DNA of 64,000 bases from DASRAP01 sp964503275 (GTDB lineage Bacteria; Gemmatimonadota; Gemmatimonadetes; Gemmatimonadales; Gemmatimonadaceae), in NCBI GenBank assembly GCA_964503275.1, contig CAZCZO010000008.1, forward strand, positions 58,523-122,522, read 5' to 3'. Shown in pieces: positions 51,715-62,800 of the stretch (its first letter is position 1; each line of letters opens with the position of its first letter). Under the pieces are notes generated by a model. The model saw only the letters and a list, made by a program, of their open reading frames with translations, did no database searches and was not told the origin of the DNA. Made by a program: the position numbers and the translations under genes.

Positions 51715-52890
51715 CTAGTCCTCCCCCTCCGAGCGCTCCAGCAGCTCCGCCGGCAGCTGCTTCTTGGGCTGCACGCCCAGGTCCCGCAGCATCTCCACTT
51801 GGCGCACCAAGCTCCCGCGGCCGTCGATGAGCTTTGACATCGCCCCGGTGTAGCCGGTCTGTGCGCGATCCAGGTCGCGCCCGACGGCCTGGAGGTCCTC
51901 CGCGAAGCCCCGGAACTTGTCGTACAGTGCGGCACCTCGGTTGGCGATGTCCTGGATGTTCTTCGCCCGCTTCTCGGTGTCCCAGAGCTGGGCCACGCAG
52001 CGCGCCACGAAGAGCAAGGTGCTCGGACTCACCAGCACGACGTTTCGCTCCCAGGCGAACTCCACCAACTTCGCATCGTATCGTAGCGCCGTCAGCAGCG
52101 CGCCCTCGACAGGCATGAAGAGCAGTACGAAGTCCGGTGACCGGTCCCCGTGCAGGCGATCGTAGGCCTTGTCGCCCAACTCCCGGATGTGACCACGCAC
52201 CGACTCGACGTGCTGCTTGATCAGCGCCCCTCGCTGTGACTCAGCCTCCGCCTGCTGTGACTCGGCGTACGCGGTGAGCGACACCTTCGAGTCCACTACG
52301 ATGTAGCGGTCCTTCGACAGATGGAGCACGACATCGGGCCGCAGGATCCTGCCGTTCGCGTCGGTGAAGGACTGCTGCACCTCGAACGTCACGCCGCGCT
52401 CGAGCCCCGCCTGCTCCAGCACGCGTTCGAGCACCATCTCGCCCCAGTCGCCCTGTTGTTTGCTGTCGCCCTTGAGCGCGCGCGTCAGGCCCTTGGTCTC
52501 TTCGCCCAGCTGCGTGTTCAGCGACTTGAGCTGCTGCAATTCCTGCGTCAACTGCCCGTGCCGCAGCGCCGTCGACTGCACCGAATCGGCCACCTGCTTG
52601 CGAAAACCGTCCAGCTCCGTGCGCAGCGGCGCGAGCAGGGCGTTCAGCGACTGTTGGTTCTGCTCCACCACCGCCTTCGACTTGGCCGCGAAGATCTCGT
52701 CGGCCACCGTGCGAAAGCGGTCCCCCAGCTGTTGCCGGCTCTCCTCGAGGGTCGCCAACTGTTGCTGGAACGCCCGCTCTCGCTCCTCGATGCGGGTGCG
52801 CAGCACGCTGACCTCGCGCCGACCCAGCAAGTAGCCGACCAGCGCTGCGAGTCCGATGGCGACGATCGCGATGATCTCAAACGTGCTCAC
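51715..52890 (-). CDS. rmuC: DNA recombination protein RmuC
   Basis: A 391-residue protein. One N-terminal membrane helix (about 4-23), a coiled coil (about 28-130), then the RmuC nuclease-like domain with GDWGEMVLERVLEQAG, RPDVVLHLSKDRYIVVDSKVSL, FMPVEGAL and NVVLVSPSTLL. RmuC limits inversions and replication-linked recombination; related proteins take part in defence. Its start lies 14 bases inside the preceding WYL gene. Confidence 0.94.
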   Translation of the reverse strand: MSTFEIIAIVAIGLAALVGYLLGRREVSVLRTRIEERERAFQQQLATLEESRQQLGDRFRTVADEIFAAKSKAVVEQNQQSLNALLAPLRTELDGFRKQVADSVQSTALRHGQLTQELQQLKSLNTQLGEETKGLTRALKGDSKQQGDWGEMVLERVLEQAGLERGVTFEVQQSFTDANGRILRPDVVLHLSKDRYIVVDSKVSLTAYAESQQAEAESQRGALIKQHVESVRGHIRELGDKAYDRLHGDRSPDFVLLFMPVEGALLTALRYDAKLVEFAWERNVVLVSPSTLLFVARCVAQLWDTEKRAKNIQDIANRGAALYDKFRGFAEDLQAVGRDLDRAQTGYTGAMSKLIDGRGSLVRQVEMLRDLGVQPKKQLPAELLERSEGED

Positions 52891-53851
52891 GCATCAGCTC
52901 CTGCAGACGGGTGCGCAGCAGGGTGCGGACGGTCGCGGGGGCCAGCACCTCGGCGTCCGGCCCGTACTGCATCACGTGGCGCAGCGCCCACTCCGGATCG
53001 GCCAGCGGGTACACGACCGTCACACTGCCGTCCGCGTCGGGCGCGATCCCCTCGCGCTCACTGATCCAGCGCGCGATGCGCGGCCCGTAGCGTACCCGCA
53101 GCTCCTCGGCGGGGTCGCCGATGAACACGCGGCCGTCGCGCATGAACTCGTTCAGCGCGATGTCGCCCGGTGGCGTGAAGGGGCGCTCCGTGCGCCGCAC
53201 GGCGGCGATCCGGTCGAAGCGGAACACCCGGAGATCGCCGCTGGGCACCGTTCCGGCGATCAGGTACCAGGAGCCCGCCGTGAAGATGAAACCCAGCGGC
53301 GAGACCTCGCGGCGCTGCGGTGCCGGGTCGCCGGCGCGCTGGTACTCCAATTCGGCGATGCAGTGCTCGAGGATGCAGTCGTCGAGCACGCGTCGGCGCC
53401 TGGCGGCGTCCGGATCGTGCGCGCCCAGGTGGATGGCGTGTGTCACCGTGGCATCGTCCACCGTCGTCGCGGCGATGCGAGCGACGCGCTCGCGCGCACC
53501 ATCGATCACGCCGTGCTCGTCGGGGCCGGCTTCCTGCCGGAGCAGGGCCAGCGCCAGATCGAGCGCGCGCAGCTCGTTCGTGGTCAGCGCCATGGGCCGC
53601 CGGAAGTAGCTCGGGCGTTCGAGGCGCACCGAGTCGGCGTCGAGCGTCAGAGTGATCGGCTCGTACCAGCCCGCCGGCTCAGGGCTCTGCCGGTCCACCA
53701 GCGTGCGCAGGTCGCGCAGCAGTGTCCGTGCGTCGGTGCCGATCGACTCGGCGAGCGCCTCGACGGCGTGCGGCCGGTCGTCGTCGAGCTTGGGGATGGT
53801 CAGCAGCAGGCGCCGGAGCTGCTCTGCGGCGGTCGTGGCGACGGTGGGCAT
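52877..53851 (-). CDS. WYL-domain transcriptional regulator (PafC-like)
   Basis: A 324-residue protein. An N-terminal helix-turn-helix (about 10-60, EQLRRLLLTIP..LLRDLRTLV) precedes the WYL domain (about 150-230, GFIFTAGSWYLIAGT and LRVFRFDRIAAV) and a C-terminal WCX-like extension. Its ATG shares one base with the TGA of the first WYL gene (TGATG). This tandem pair and the sizes are like actinobacterial PafB-PafC, which acts as a complex and activates DNA-repair genes when single-stranded DNA is sensed. Here the pair sits between recD and rmuC. Confidence 0.9.
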   Translation of the reverse strand: MPTVATTAAEQLRRLLLTIPKLDDDRPHAVEALAESIGTDARTLLRDLRTLVDRQSPEPAGWYEPITLTLDADSVRLERPSYFRRPMALTTNELRALDLALALLRQEAGPDEHGVIDGARERVARIAATTVDDATVTHAIHLGAHDPDAARRRRVLDDCILEHCIAELEYQRAGDPAPQRREVSPLGFIFTAGSWYLIAGTVPSGDLRVFRFDRIAAVRRTERPFTPPGDIALNEFMRDGRVFIGDPAEELRVRYGPRIARWISEREGIAPDADGSVTVVYPLADPEWALRHVMQYGPDAEVLAPATVRTLLRTRLQELMREHV

Positions 53852-54999
53852 CAGACCAGCTCCTCCGCGTCGTAGCGTGCGTGGGTCTCTGCGGCGAGCG
53901 CCTGGAACTCCTCGACAGCGCTCACGGGGCCAACAACGCGCGCAGCGCCACCGAAGCCGAGGACCCAGCGCAGGAAGGTGGCGCGTCGCCGCACGCGGTA
54001 ATGGCGGGTGAGGGGGGCGAGCAGCGTCGTCGCGCTGTCGTCCATAGGCTTCGCGTCGACCGCTACCGTGTCCGCCTCGTGTTCGGCGGCCATCTCCTCG
54101 GAGGCGCCGAGCTTGATCGCCGGTCCCGTCACGCCGTTCACCGCGTCGAAGCGCACGCTGATGGACTCGGCCTCAGCGTCGCCGAGTTCCCAGGCCTGAC
54201 GCGAGCGGGTATGGGCCCAAAGGTCGAAGTCCTCGGGCGGCGCGAAGTCGGGCGTGCCCGGTGCGCGGTCGTTGACGCGCAGCTCGTTCACGCGGCGCAG
54301 GCGGAACTGCCGCAGCGCATTGGCGTCGAGGTCGCGGCCCACGAGGTACCAGCTCCCGCCGATGTGGGCGATGCCATACGGATCCACCTGCCGCGTCGCG
54401 ATGCGGTCGCTGCTGAAGCTGTGGTAGCGGAACTGCACCGACTTGCGGCGGCGCACCGCCTCGGCGAGCCGGTCGAAGAGATCGTTGTCCAGGGCCGGCT
54501 CGGCGACCACGAGCTCGCGGACGGTGAGTGTCTCGTCGACGGGGAGGTCATGCGCGAGTCGCCGCAGGGCCATGCGCGCCTCATGCGCCAGCGAGCCGTC
54601 GCCGAGCTGGGTGAGACGGGTGACGCCGCGCACCAGCGCACCGATCTCGTCGGGGAGGAAGGTGATCTGGTCGAGCGCGCGGTAGCCGTCGCCTGCGACG
54701 CGCCGGGGCGCGGTGTCGCTGTCGGCCTGATTGAGATAGGGCAGATAGAAGTCGCGGGCGTTGAGCCGGTAGCGATTGATGGAGCCGTCCATCTCGTGGA
54801 TGGACTCGATGGGCACGCCGATCTCGCGGAGCTCCTTTTTGTCGCGCTCGAACATGCGTTCGACGGTGGCGTCGGAGTCGCTGGCGTAGTAGCCGGGTAC
54901 GACGCGGCGGAGCTGTTGCAGCGAGGCCCCGCTGCGCGAGGCGCGGAGCAGGGCGGCGAGCAGATCGGCCCAGCGCTGGGTCTTGGATTGAGTAGGCAC
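53851..54999 (-). CDS. WYL-domain transcriptional regulator (PafB-like)
   Basis: A 382-residue protein. The N-terminal region (DLLAALLRASRSGASLQQLRR, VERMFERDKKELREIGVPIE in two parts) is the HTH opening typical of PafB-like proteins, especially MFERDKKELR. The WYL core is GIAHIGGSWYLVGRD (about 205-220), then LRQFRLRRVNEL. The start is GTG at 54999. A 28-base element with TGTCAG-N10-CACATT ends five bases before it, so the gene is probably self-regulated within the same regulon as recCBD. Confidence 0.9.
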   Translation of the reverse strand: MPTQSKTQRWADLLAALLRASRSGASLQQLRRVVPGYYASDSDATVERMFERDKKELREIGVPIESIHEMDGSINRYRLNARDFYLPYLNQADSDTAPRRVAGDGYRALDQITFLPDEIGALVRGVTRLTQLGDGSLAHEARMALRRLAHDLPVDETLTVRELVVAEPALDNDLFDRLAEAVRRRKSVQFRYHSFSSDRIATRQVDPYGIAHIGGSWYLVGRDLDANALRQFRLRRVNELRVNDRAPGTPDFAPPEDFDLWAHTRSRQAWELGDAEAESISVRFDAVNGVTGPAIKLGASEEMAAEHEADTVAVDAKPMDDSATTLLAPLTRHYRVRRRATFLRWVLGFGGAARVVGPVSAVEEFQALAAETHARYDAEELV

Positions 55000-55004
55000 G
55001 CTGG

Positions 55005-55032
55005 GGAATGTGGGGCGGGGGGCTGACAGCGG
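55005..55032 (-). promoter_or_regulatory. 28-base damage-promoter-like element, copy 1 (before the WYL pair)
   Basis: On the minus strand TGTCAG (55028-55023), 10 bases, CACATT (55012-55007), then seven bases to GTG 54999. 26 of 28 bases equal copy 2 before recC. TGTCRG with this spacing to a TAnnnT box is the mycobacterial RecA-independent (PafBC) promoter; here the -10 has C in place of the first T. Confidence 0.65.
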
Positions 55033-55050
55033 CGAGGGATCGGCCGGTCC

Positions 55051-56715
55051 TCAGGCCCCGAGCCGCTCCTCCAGCCCCGAGGCGCGGGCCGCCGTGCGCG
55101 CCAGCCCACCGCGCAGGGCGGCCTCGCTACCGACCAGCGTGACCTGGGTCCGCGCCCGCGTCACCGCCGTGTACAGCAGCTCCCGGGTGAGCAGGCGCGA
55201 CCCCGCCGGCGGTAGCACCACCACGACGTGATCGAACTCCGAGCCCTGACTCTTGTGGATGGTCATCGCATGCACGGTCTCGATGGCGCTGAGGCGCACA
55301 GTGGGGACCAGCCGCGCGCGGCCGTCACGGCCCGGGAACAGGGCGCGCACCGTGCCGCCGCTGCGGAGCACGACGCCGAGTTCGCCGTTCCAGAGGTCGA
55401 GCTCGCGATCGTTGCGGGTGACCATCAGCGGGCGCCCCACGTACCAGAGGTCGCCGGCGCGCAGCGCCAAGGATCGCTCGACGAGACGATTCCACTCGCT
55501 GACGCCATGGTCGCCCTCGCGGTGCGCGCAGAGGGTGCGCAACGAGAGCATCTCGCGCAGGGCGACGTCGGCCTCGCCGCGGGATGCGAGCTCGACCACA
55601 CGGGTCGCGTGTGCGCTGAGCTGGTCGTGCACGGCGCTGAGGCGGCGCTCACCATCGCTGGCCTCGGGGTCCACCCAGTGGACGTCGGGCGCACCTGAAG
55701 ACAGCACCGCGAGCGCGGCTTCGGCGTCGCCGGAGCGCAGGGCTGCCGCCAACTGACCGATGCCCGAGTCGGGGCCGAATCGGTACTGCGAGGTCAGGTG
55801 CTGCATCGATGGGTGCAGGGCGCCGCCATCTGCCGCAGCGGGTGACTGCACGATGTCGGCCAACACTGAGCCGGCCTCAACAGAAGCCAGCTGTCCGGGG
55901 TCGCCGACCAGCCACAGCGGGGTGCTGGCCGGCAGCATGCGCAACAGCCGAGCGAGCAGGGGCAGCGAGACCATCGATACTTCGTCGATGATCACGAGGT
56001 CAGCGGCCAGCGGGGACGGAGGCGGTGCATCGATCAATTCGAGCTGTCCGGGCCGCATCCCGAGCAGTGAGTGCAACGTGAGGCTGGGCACGGCCGCCAT
56101 GCGCGCGACCTCCTCGGCGCTGGCCTTGGCGCGCTGCAGGGCCTCGATCATCGCTTCGCGCAATCGTGCGGCCGCCTTGCCCGTCGGAGCCGCGAGGATC
56201 ACGCGGAGGTCGGGCTGCGCGCGCAGCATGCGCAGCAGTTCCTGCGCGATGCGAGTCGTCTTGCCCGATCCCGGGCCGCCGGTGACGATGCGCAGGGCGT
56301 TCCCCGCACGGGCCGTGAGGGCGCTGGCCACTTCGCGTTCGTCGAGCCACAGCCGGGTGAGGTAGAGCCGCGGGCCGTCCAAGACCAGCGGGGTGTCGGG
56401 CGCGTTCGGTGCGCTGGTGATGAGCGTTGCACGCGCGGCGAGTTCCGTCTGCCAAGCGCTCGGCTCAGGCCACGGCAGCGCGGCAGCCCCGTCGACCGCA
56501 ACGTGTTCGGCGATGTGACGGAGGTCGACGCAGACGTGGCCCTGACCGGGCGCACGCACGGCGAGGGCGGCGGCAAGCAGCACGTCGTCGGGCGCGTCGA
56601 GCGCGTCACTGAGCCGGAGCAGTTCGTCGGTGAACGCGATGGTGTCCGCGTCGAAGATCCCGGCGGCGGAGAAGGCGGCGAGCCGTTGCGCCGTGCGTGT
56701 GCTGAAGTGGTTCAC
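55051..56715 (-). CDS. recD: RecD (exodeoxyribonuclease V alpha subunit)
   Basis: A 554-residue SF1B helicase. Walker A GGPGSGKTTR, Walker B VIIDEVSMV, GDPGQLASVEAG, and motif VI region MTIHKSQGSEFDHV and LYTAVTRAR. Shorter than E. coli RecD by about 50 residues but complete. Part of RecBCD, which processes double-strand DNA ends. The start overlaps the recB stop by four bases. 51 bases separate it from the WYL pair. Confidence 0.95.
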   Translation of the reverse strand: MNHFSTRTAQRLAAFSAAGIFDADTIAFTDELLRLSDALDAPDDVLLAAALAVRAPGQGHVCVDLRHIAEHVAVDGAAALPWPEPSAWQTELAARATLITSAPNAPDTPLVLDGPRLYLTRLWLDEREVASALTARAGNALRIVTGGPGSGKTTRIAQELLRMLRAQPDLRVILAAPTGKAAARLREAMIEALQRAKASAEEVARMAAVPSLTLHSLLGMRPGQLELIDAPPPSPLAADLVIIDEVSMVSLPLLARLLRMLPASTPLWLVGDPGQLASVEAGSVLADIVQSPAAADGGALHPSMQHLTSQYRFGPDSGIGQLAAALRSGDAEAALAVLSSGAPDVHWVDPEASDGERRLSAVHDQLSAHATRVVELASRGEADVALREMLSLRTLCAHREGDHGVSEWNRLVERSLALRAGDLWYVGRPLMVTRNDRELDLWNGELGVVLRSGGTVRALFPGRDGRARLVPTVRLSAIETVHAMTIHKSQGSEFDHVVVVLPPAGSRLLTRELLYTAVTRARTQVTLVGSEAALRGGLARTAARASGLEERLGA

Positions 56716-59700
56716 GCGGGCACCTCGCGGGCGAGCAGGTCGCTGAGCGCGGCGATGACTCCGGGTGGCGCTTGCCAGTGGAAGACGCCTTCGCGGCGAC
56801 CGGCGCCGTCGACCGGCGTATCGGGACCGACCATGCCGCGCACGAAGAGGTAGGCGAAGCCCGCGAGGTTCGCCGAGGGGTCTGCCATGCCGGTGCGCCA
56901 GCGCAGCCAGCGGTGCATGGCGACGCTGTAGAGCAGCCCTTGCAGCGGGTAGTGATGGTCGATCATCGCATCGCGCAGCGCGTCCGCCCCATAGCTCGCG
57001 AGGCGGTTCGACTTGTAGTCCACGATCAGCAGCTCGTCGCGGCGCTGCGGGTGCCGCACGATGAGGTCGATGGCGCCGTTCAGCATGCCGCGCAACTCGG
57101 CGGGCAGCGCGCCGGCGGCGAGGTGCGCGGCGTACTCGGACAGCGGGTCGTCGCTGGGCAAGCGCTCACGGAGCAGCCCGCCGATACGTGTCAATGGCAG
57201 TGCGGCCGCGTCGGGCAGGGCCAGCTCGAATCGCAGCTCGTCGATGCGGTCGGCGCGCGGAATGTCGGCCAAGCGCAGGTCGAGCGGGGCGGCCGCGCCC
57301 AGTGGCGTTCGCAGCACCTGCGCGATGCCGCGTGCGAGTGCGCTGTGATGTGCGCGCAGCGATGGGACCGTCGCAAAGCGCTCGATCAACGGCTGGAGCG
57401 CCGCCTCGGGATCGGGCGATGCGAAGTCGATGTGCTCGAAGAGGCTGTGCAGGATGGTGCCGAACTCGGCGCCCGCGGGGAGTGGGGTGAGGGCGGAGCG
57501 CTCGGAGGCGCCCGCTGCCGGTGCGGGGCGCGTCGGTCCACCCATATCACTGCCGGTGAACTCGTCCTCGCCGCCGAGTTCGTCAGCGACGGCGACGCGG
57601 GCGCGGCGCGCCGTCGCCACGGTGAAGGACCAATGGCGGAAGGGCGCGTGGATCACGCGTGGTGCGGGCGCGAGCTGGAGCGAGTCCATCGACGGTTCGG
57701 GCCTGCGGGGGACCACGGGCGCAGGGTCTGCGAGTACGTCGGCACTGCCGCTAATGCGGAGGCGGTCGCCGAAGCCGGAGGTACGCTCGGCCAAGGCATC
57801 ACGGACGGTCTCGACGTTCTCCACGCCCGACGGAAGGCCGAAGCAACGCATCGGGGCGTTGGTCGTGCCGTTGCGCATCACGGGAAGCACCACGACCAGT
57901 TCGTGCATTGCGCGGGTCACGGCCACGTAGAACAGGCGATCGTCCTCAGCGCAGAGTGCGCGGTGGAAGGCCTCCTTGCTGGCGGCACTTACCGAGCGGC
58001 TGTAGTAGTCCACGTCGATGGAACGCCGATGGTCGGTCGTCTGCATGCGCGCATGGGGCACGCGAGTCGACGTGTGCCGGTGCGAGTCCCCCCAGGCCTT
58101 CGCCACCACGACCATCGGCCACTGCAGGCCCTTGGCTGCGTGGATCGTGAGGATCTGCACCGCCTCCGCGTCCGTCTCGATGCGCCGCGTGACCAGCTCG
58201 GACTTCTCGTCCATGCTGGCGAGTCGGGTCAACACGGCTTGCATCGCGGCGGGATGCGTAGCGCTCCCGGCGCTGGCATCGTGCAGCAGCTCGGCGAGAT
58301 GCGAGAGGTCTGTCAGATGCCGAGAGAGTCGACCGGACGCAGCGATGCGGTCGATGATGCGCGGGTCGAGCAACAGGCGCTCGAGCAGAGCACCCACGCC
58401 GAGGGTCGTGAGCAGCGCGCGCCACTGTGGCAGGCGTTCCTGGAACGGCAGCAGACGCTCGCCGTCATCGTGCAGCAGGTCGGCCGCGCGCAAGTCGCCG
58501 AACCACCCCAGCGCGGCCAGGCGCATGGCGCGGCTGTCGCTGGCGTCGTCGAGCACACGCAGCAGCTTGCGCAGTTCACTCGCGGCCTCCGACGCGGCGA
58601 CACTCGAGGTGCCGCTGGTCACGGCCGCGATGCCATACCCGCGGAGCGCATGTGCCACCGCGGCCCCTTCCACGCGCGAGCCGACCAGTACGGCGATGTC
58701 CCGCGGGGCGTGACGCTCCGCCGCGAGCGCATCGGCCACACGCCGTGCCGCAAGTGCCGCGATCTCGCGGGTGTTGCGTGCGGCCGGCACGATCAGCTCG
58801 GTGATCGGGCGGTCTGGCGGCAGTGTGCTCTTTTGCCGGTCCGCGGCGGCGCTGACGGGGTGATAGTGCACCCCGGCGCTGAAGCCATAGTCGCCGAACA
58901 GGGCGTTGAGCTGGTCCAGCAGCGGACCGTCGCTGCGGAAGTTGGTGCTGAGGGTGCGCTCCGTCGCCCCCTCGCTGCGGGTGCTGACGTAGCCGTCCAC
59001 GTCGGCCCCGCGAAAGGAATAGATGGACTGCTTGGGGTCGCCGACGACGATCAAGCGGCGCGAGGGATCGCTGGCGGGGAACAAGGCCTGTAGTAGCCCC
59101 CACTGCAGGGGGTCAGTATCCTGCGCTTCGTCCACGACGGCCAGGGCGAAGCGCTCCTGCAGGGTCTGGCGCACGCTCGCGTTCTGGGCTGTGGTCAGCA
59201 CCTCGTGTGCGCGGGCGAGCAGCGCGTCGAAGCTCAGGCGCCGGGCTTGACGCTCGCGCACGGTGGCGGCCATGCGTTCGATGCGGGCCGCGACGTCCTC
59301 GAGTCCGGGCGAGGCGATGAGCGCCGAGGTCGGATTGCCGACCTTCACGGCGAGGATCTCGCGCAGCCGCTTGTGGTCCTGCGTGCCGTCGCCACGGGCC
59401 GCCGCCGCGATCAGCTCGTCATTCACGACCTCGTCGATGAGCGCCTCGACGCCACTGCTGTCTTCATCGAGGGTGACGTCCTGGCCGGCGATGCGCAGGA
59501 TGCGCTGGCAGAAGCTGTGGATGGTACCGATGCTCAGCGACTCGAAGTCCGCGACGGTGCTGCGGGCCTTGATGAGGCGACGCGCCCGCTCGGTGGCATC
59601 CTCACAGAACAGGGCTGCCGCGACGAGGTCATCGCCCGTTGGCGCGTCGGGGCGCTCGAGCAGCCGCACGGCGTCCACCAGACGCGCGCGGATGCGCTGC

Positions 59701-59885
59701 CGCAACTCGCTGGCGGCCGCACGGGTGAAGCTGGTGACCAGGACCTGTTCGGGCGCGAGGTCGGTCTCGATCAGCAGTCGGGCGACGACACCGGCGACCG
59801 TGTAGGTCTTCCCCGTGCCCGCGCTGGCCTCGATGATGAGCCGGCCGCGGGGGATCTCGCCGCGCAGATCGAAGGGGGTGGTCAT
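56712..59885 (-). CDS. recB: RecB (exodeoxyribonuclease V beta subunit)
   Basis: A 1057-residue UvrD-type helicase plus nuclease. Walker A ASAGTGKT (20-27), TSFTRAAASELRQR, DEAQDTDPLQW, GDPKQSIYSFRGAD, TIHAAKGLQWPMVVV and YVAVTRAMHEL. The C-terminal nuclease has LLIVDYKSNRL with catalytic Asp and Lys and YSVAMHRWL. Shorter than the E. coli protein (1180). The start overlaps recC and the end overlaps recD by ATGA. Confidence 0.96.
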   Translation of the reverse strand: MTTPFDLRGEIPRGRLIIEASAGTGKTYTVAGVVARLLIETDLAPEQVLVTSFTRAAASELRQRIRARLVDAVRLLERPDAPTGDDLVAAALFCEDATERARRLIKARSTVADFESLSIGTIHSFCQRILRIAGQDVTLDEDSSGVEALIDEVVNDELIAAAARGDGTQDHKRLREILAVKVGNPTSALIASPGLEDVAARIERMAATVRERQARRLSFDALLARAHEVLTTAQNASVRQTLQERFALAVVDEAQDTDPLQWGLLQALFPASDPSRRLIVVGDPKQSIYSFRGADVDGYVSTRSEGATERTLSTNFRSDGPLLDQLNALFGDYGFSAGVHYHPVSAAADRQKSTLPPDRPITELIVPAARNTREIAALAARRVADALAAERHAPRDIAVLVGSRVEGAAVAHALRGYGIAAVTSGTSSVAASEAASELRKLLRVLDDASDSRAMRLAALGWFGDLRAADLLHDDGERLLPFQERLPQWRALLTTLGVGALLERLLLDPRIIDRIAASGRLSRHLTDLSHLAELLHDASAGSATHPAAMQAVLTRLASMDEKSELVTRRIETDAEAVQILTIHAAKGLQWPMVVVAKAWGDSHRHTSTRVPHARMQTTDHRRSIDVDYYSRSVSAASKEAFHRALCAEDDRLFYVAVTRAMHELVVVLPVMRNGTTNAPMRCFGLPSGVENVETVRDALAERTSGFGDRLRISGSADVLADPAPVVPRRPEPSMDSLQLAPAPRVIHAPFRHWSFTVATARRARVAVADELGGEDEFTGSDMGGPTRPAPAAGASERSALTPLPAGAEFGTILHSLFEHIDFASPDPEAALQPLIERFATVPSLRAHHSALARGIAQVLRTPLGAAAPLDLRLADIPRADRIDELRFELALPDAAALPLTRIGGLLRERLPSDDPLSEYAAHLAAGALPAELRGMLNGAIDLIVRHPQRRDELLIVDYKSNRLASYGADALRDAMIDHHYPLQGLLYSVAMHRWLRWRTGMADPSANLAGFAYLFVRGMVGPDTPVDGAGRREGVFHWQAPPGVIAALSDLLAREVPA

Positions 59886-62800
59886 GCGGACTTCCCCTTG
59901 CGTGGGGCGCGCGGTGCTGGGGCTTTGGGCGGCCAGGCGCCGGTCTTCGCTCGGCTGTTCCCGACGATCACCGGTCCCTTCTGCAGCGCGAGCCAGCGCG
60001 TGAAGAATGGCACCAGCGCCTCGTCGCTGAATACGAGGTCGAACTCCGGCGCCGGCCCAAAGACACGGTACTCCGCATGGTACGGCTTGAGCGACCGTCC
60101 ACAGAAGGTCTCGAAGGCGGTCAGTGCCGCCTCCGGCGACTCGAGGAGCTTCTCCGCCGTCTTCCCGAACTTCGGCCGAGGAGCGCGAAGCGCCTCGTCG
60201 TAGAGGGCGACCATGTCCTCGAGCGCCTCGTGAAGTACATCGGTTGAGCTATCGGGCTGAATGCTTCCCGCGACTGCGTACGTCTTGTCAGGCAACTCCT
60301 CGTTCTGTCCCAGGGCGAGAGTGCGTACCTCGGTGCTCCCGCGATGCAAGGCGAGCAGCAGCGTGCTGACAAGATGGCGGAGCACCATGCGCTCGTCGAT
60401 GCGCGCCGCCGTGATGTGGATCATGTGGAAGTCCGCATCGTCATACACTCCCTCGAGCGTCGCCACTACATGACGTCCATCGCGCAGGGGGATCCGCACG
60501 TCGAGGCTGGTCCCGCTCTGCATGGGGAGCCCACGCAGGTTCCACTGCCGTTGCAGCTCACTGATCAGGGACTTGCCGGTCTCCAGCGCGGCCTCGCCGA
60601 GGGCGAGCGGAGGAAGCACGCTACGCCGCCTGACCCGCTCGCGCCACGCTGGCGCCGCGCGTTCGAGCAGGTCGGGGTCGGCCGGCGCTGTCCGCAGGGC
60701 GTCGAGTAGCTCTCCCGTCGCGGCCGCGTAGTCGCGGCGCGACATCTCCGTCGGCAGCACCGGCGCCTCGTCGCCGTCGTCCTCGAATACATCGATGCCC
60801 AGGGTACGCTTCACATACAGCGAGAGAGGGTCGTTCAGCACGAGCACGAGATCCTCCAGCGGGATCTCCGGCTGTGCAGGCAAGGCCGAGTCACTTGGGG
60901 CGGACTCGGCGGACGATGCCTTGGGCGCATCCTGCTGCGCGAGGTACTGTGCCGCGTGGCGGTGCGCCTCGAAGTGGCCGAAGGCCTGCCCCGGGAGCAG
61001 CGCGCCGGGCGCGAAATTGCGCGCGTCGGCGGCGTGGCGCGGGTGCGTCACGATGATCTGCTCCGGCGTGGTGCCCACCGCGGTCACGAGATCGAGCAGC
61101 TCGCTCAGCGGCGTGATGGGCTCCACCGGCTTGTTGCTGCGCGGGTCGAAGCCGGTGCAGGTGATGATGAGGCGCTCCTTGGCCTGCAGCATCGCCTCCA
61201 TCAGCGCCTGGCGCTGCTCGCCGCGCGGGTCGGGGTCGCCCACGAGCGGCTGGGTGCGCAGGAGGTCCTCGCCGTCGCCATCGCCGGCGTTGAGGGTCCC
61301 ATCATCGAGTCCGACGATGCACACCACGCGGTAGGGTACCCCGCGCAGTGGTACCAAGGACGTCGCGGTGATGCGTCCCGAGCGCAGGTAGGCGCGTGCG
61401 GGATCGCCGCTGAGTGCGGGGTCCAGCAGGGCGCGCAGTTCGTGGAAGGCGACGGGCGTGCTGCTGTCGGCCGCGTCGTCGCGGATGGTCGCGAGCAGCC
61501 GGAGCACGCGCGCCCGTTGCGCGCTGCCATCACTGGGGACCTTGCTCAGTAGCTCCAGCAGCTCGAGCAGCAGGTCGCACCACTCCGCGATGGGGCGCGG
61601 ACTGGCCGCAGCGCCCACGAAGTCCGTGAGCACGCGCAGCAGCCTCGCGAACGAGGCGACGGTGGGCAGCTCGCCGATCTCGACGCCGCGGGCCGGGATC
61701 ACTCCGGGTCGAGGCAGCGCCGCCCCCATCGCCGCACCGGCGACCAGCTGTTGCAGCGCGTGCAGCCAGGTGTGATCGCTGAGGTCGGCTGGCAGCCCGA
61801 ACGGCGCGCGCTGCGCCGCCGAGAGGCCCCAGCGCACGCGAAGGTGCTGTGCCCAGCCGAACCAGGTCTCGACCGTGCCCTCATCGACCCCCAGCGCGCG
61901 CTGCAGCGCGGGTACCGCGCAGAGGTCGCGGAGCTCGGTGAATCCTGCGCGGCCCTCGGGCAGCGCCAGCAATTGCGCGAGCAGGCTGGCGATCTCGTTC
62001 GACTGCATGAGCGTGCGGTCGGCGACGCGCAGCGGCAGCACCAGCGGGTCGGCTGCCGCGCCGGGCTCGCGGGGCGGGAACACCCCGTCGAGATGTGGTG
62101 CGACCGCAGCGATGTCGGGCGCGAGGATCAGGACCTCGCGCGGGTCGAGGTCGGGCAGTTCGCGGAAGGTGTGCAGCAGCACTTCGCGCAGCACTTCGCA
62201 CTGCCGCGCGAGACCGTGCGTGTGGTGCAGTTGCAGCGACCGATCCTGCGCGGCGGTCGCATCGGCCGTGACGGAGGGAAGACGGTCGTGGCGCAGGGTG
62301 TACTGCACGCGCTGGAGCAGGGTCGTCGCCGTCGCGGCAGCCGCGCCGGGAAGCTCAGGCGTGATGCCCGCCGCGGCCAGCAGGACCTGCATGCCCTGCG
62401 ACGGCCGAGTCCAGCTGTCGAGCTGCGGGAGCCGCGCGATCTGGCGGGCGGGATGCTTGTCGACGGCCAGGCGCTGGCGTGGGACGTTCGCGAGCCGCGG
62501 CCGCGTGGTCTGCAGCAGACCCGGGCTGGGGTGCGCGATCCAGAGGTGCACGTCGGTGTGCGCGCCTAGTGCGGTCAGCACGTCCAAGTGAAGCGCAGGG
62601 AGCGCGGTGACACCGACGATGCACACGCGTGCGGGCATATTCGCCTGGCGCACCCCCGCGCGGAGCTCGGCGAGTGCCGCATGCGTGCGCTCCGGCGGCG
62701 AGGGCCTCCCGATGCGCGCGCGCGCCTCGCGCCAGAGGGCGTACTGCCACGCGGCAGACGCGGGCAACGGCGGCTCCGGTTCGCCGGCCACCTCGTGCAA

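Noticed and set aside
51640..51715. AT-rich patch as the edge of a mobile island
   Set aside because: Only the promoter is AT-rich. No integrase, direct repeats or tRNA are nearby, and vapBC has ordinary high-GC coding sequence.
56772..59093. Long plus-strand frame over recB
   Set aside because: Shadow of recB; no recognisable motif.
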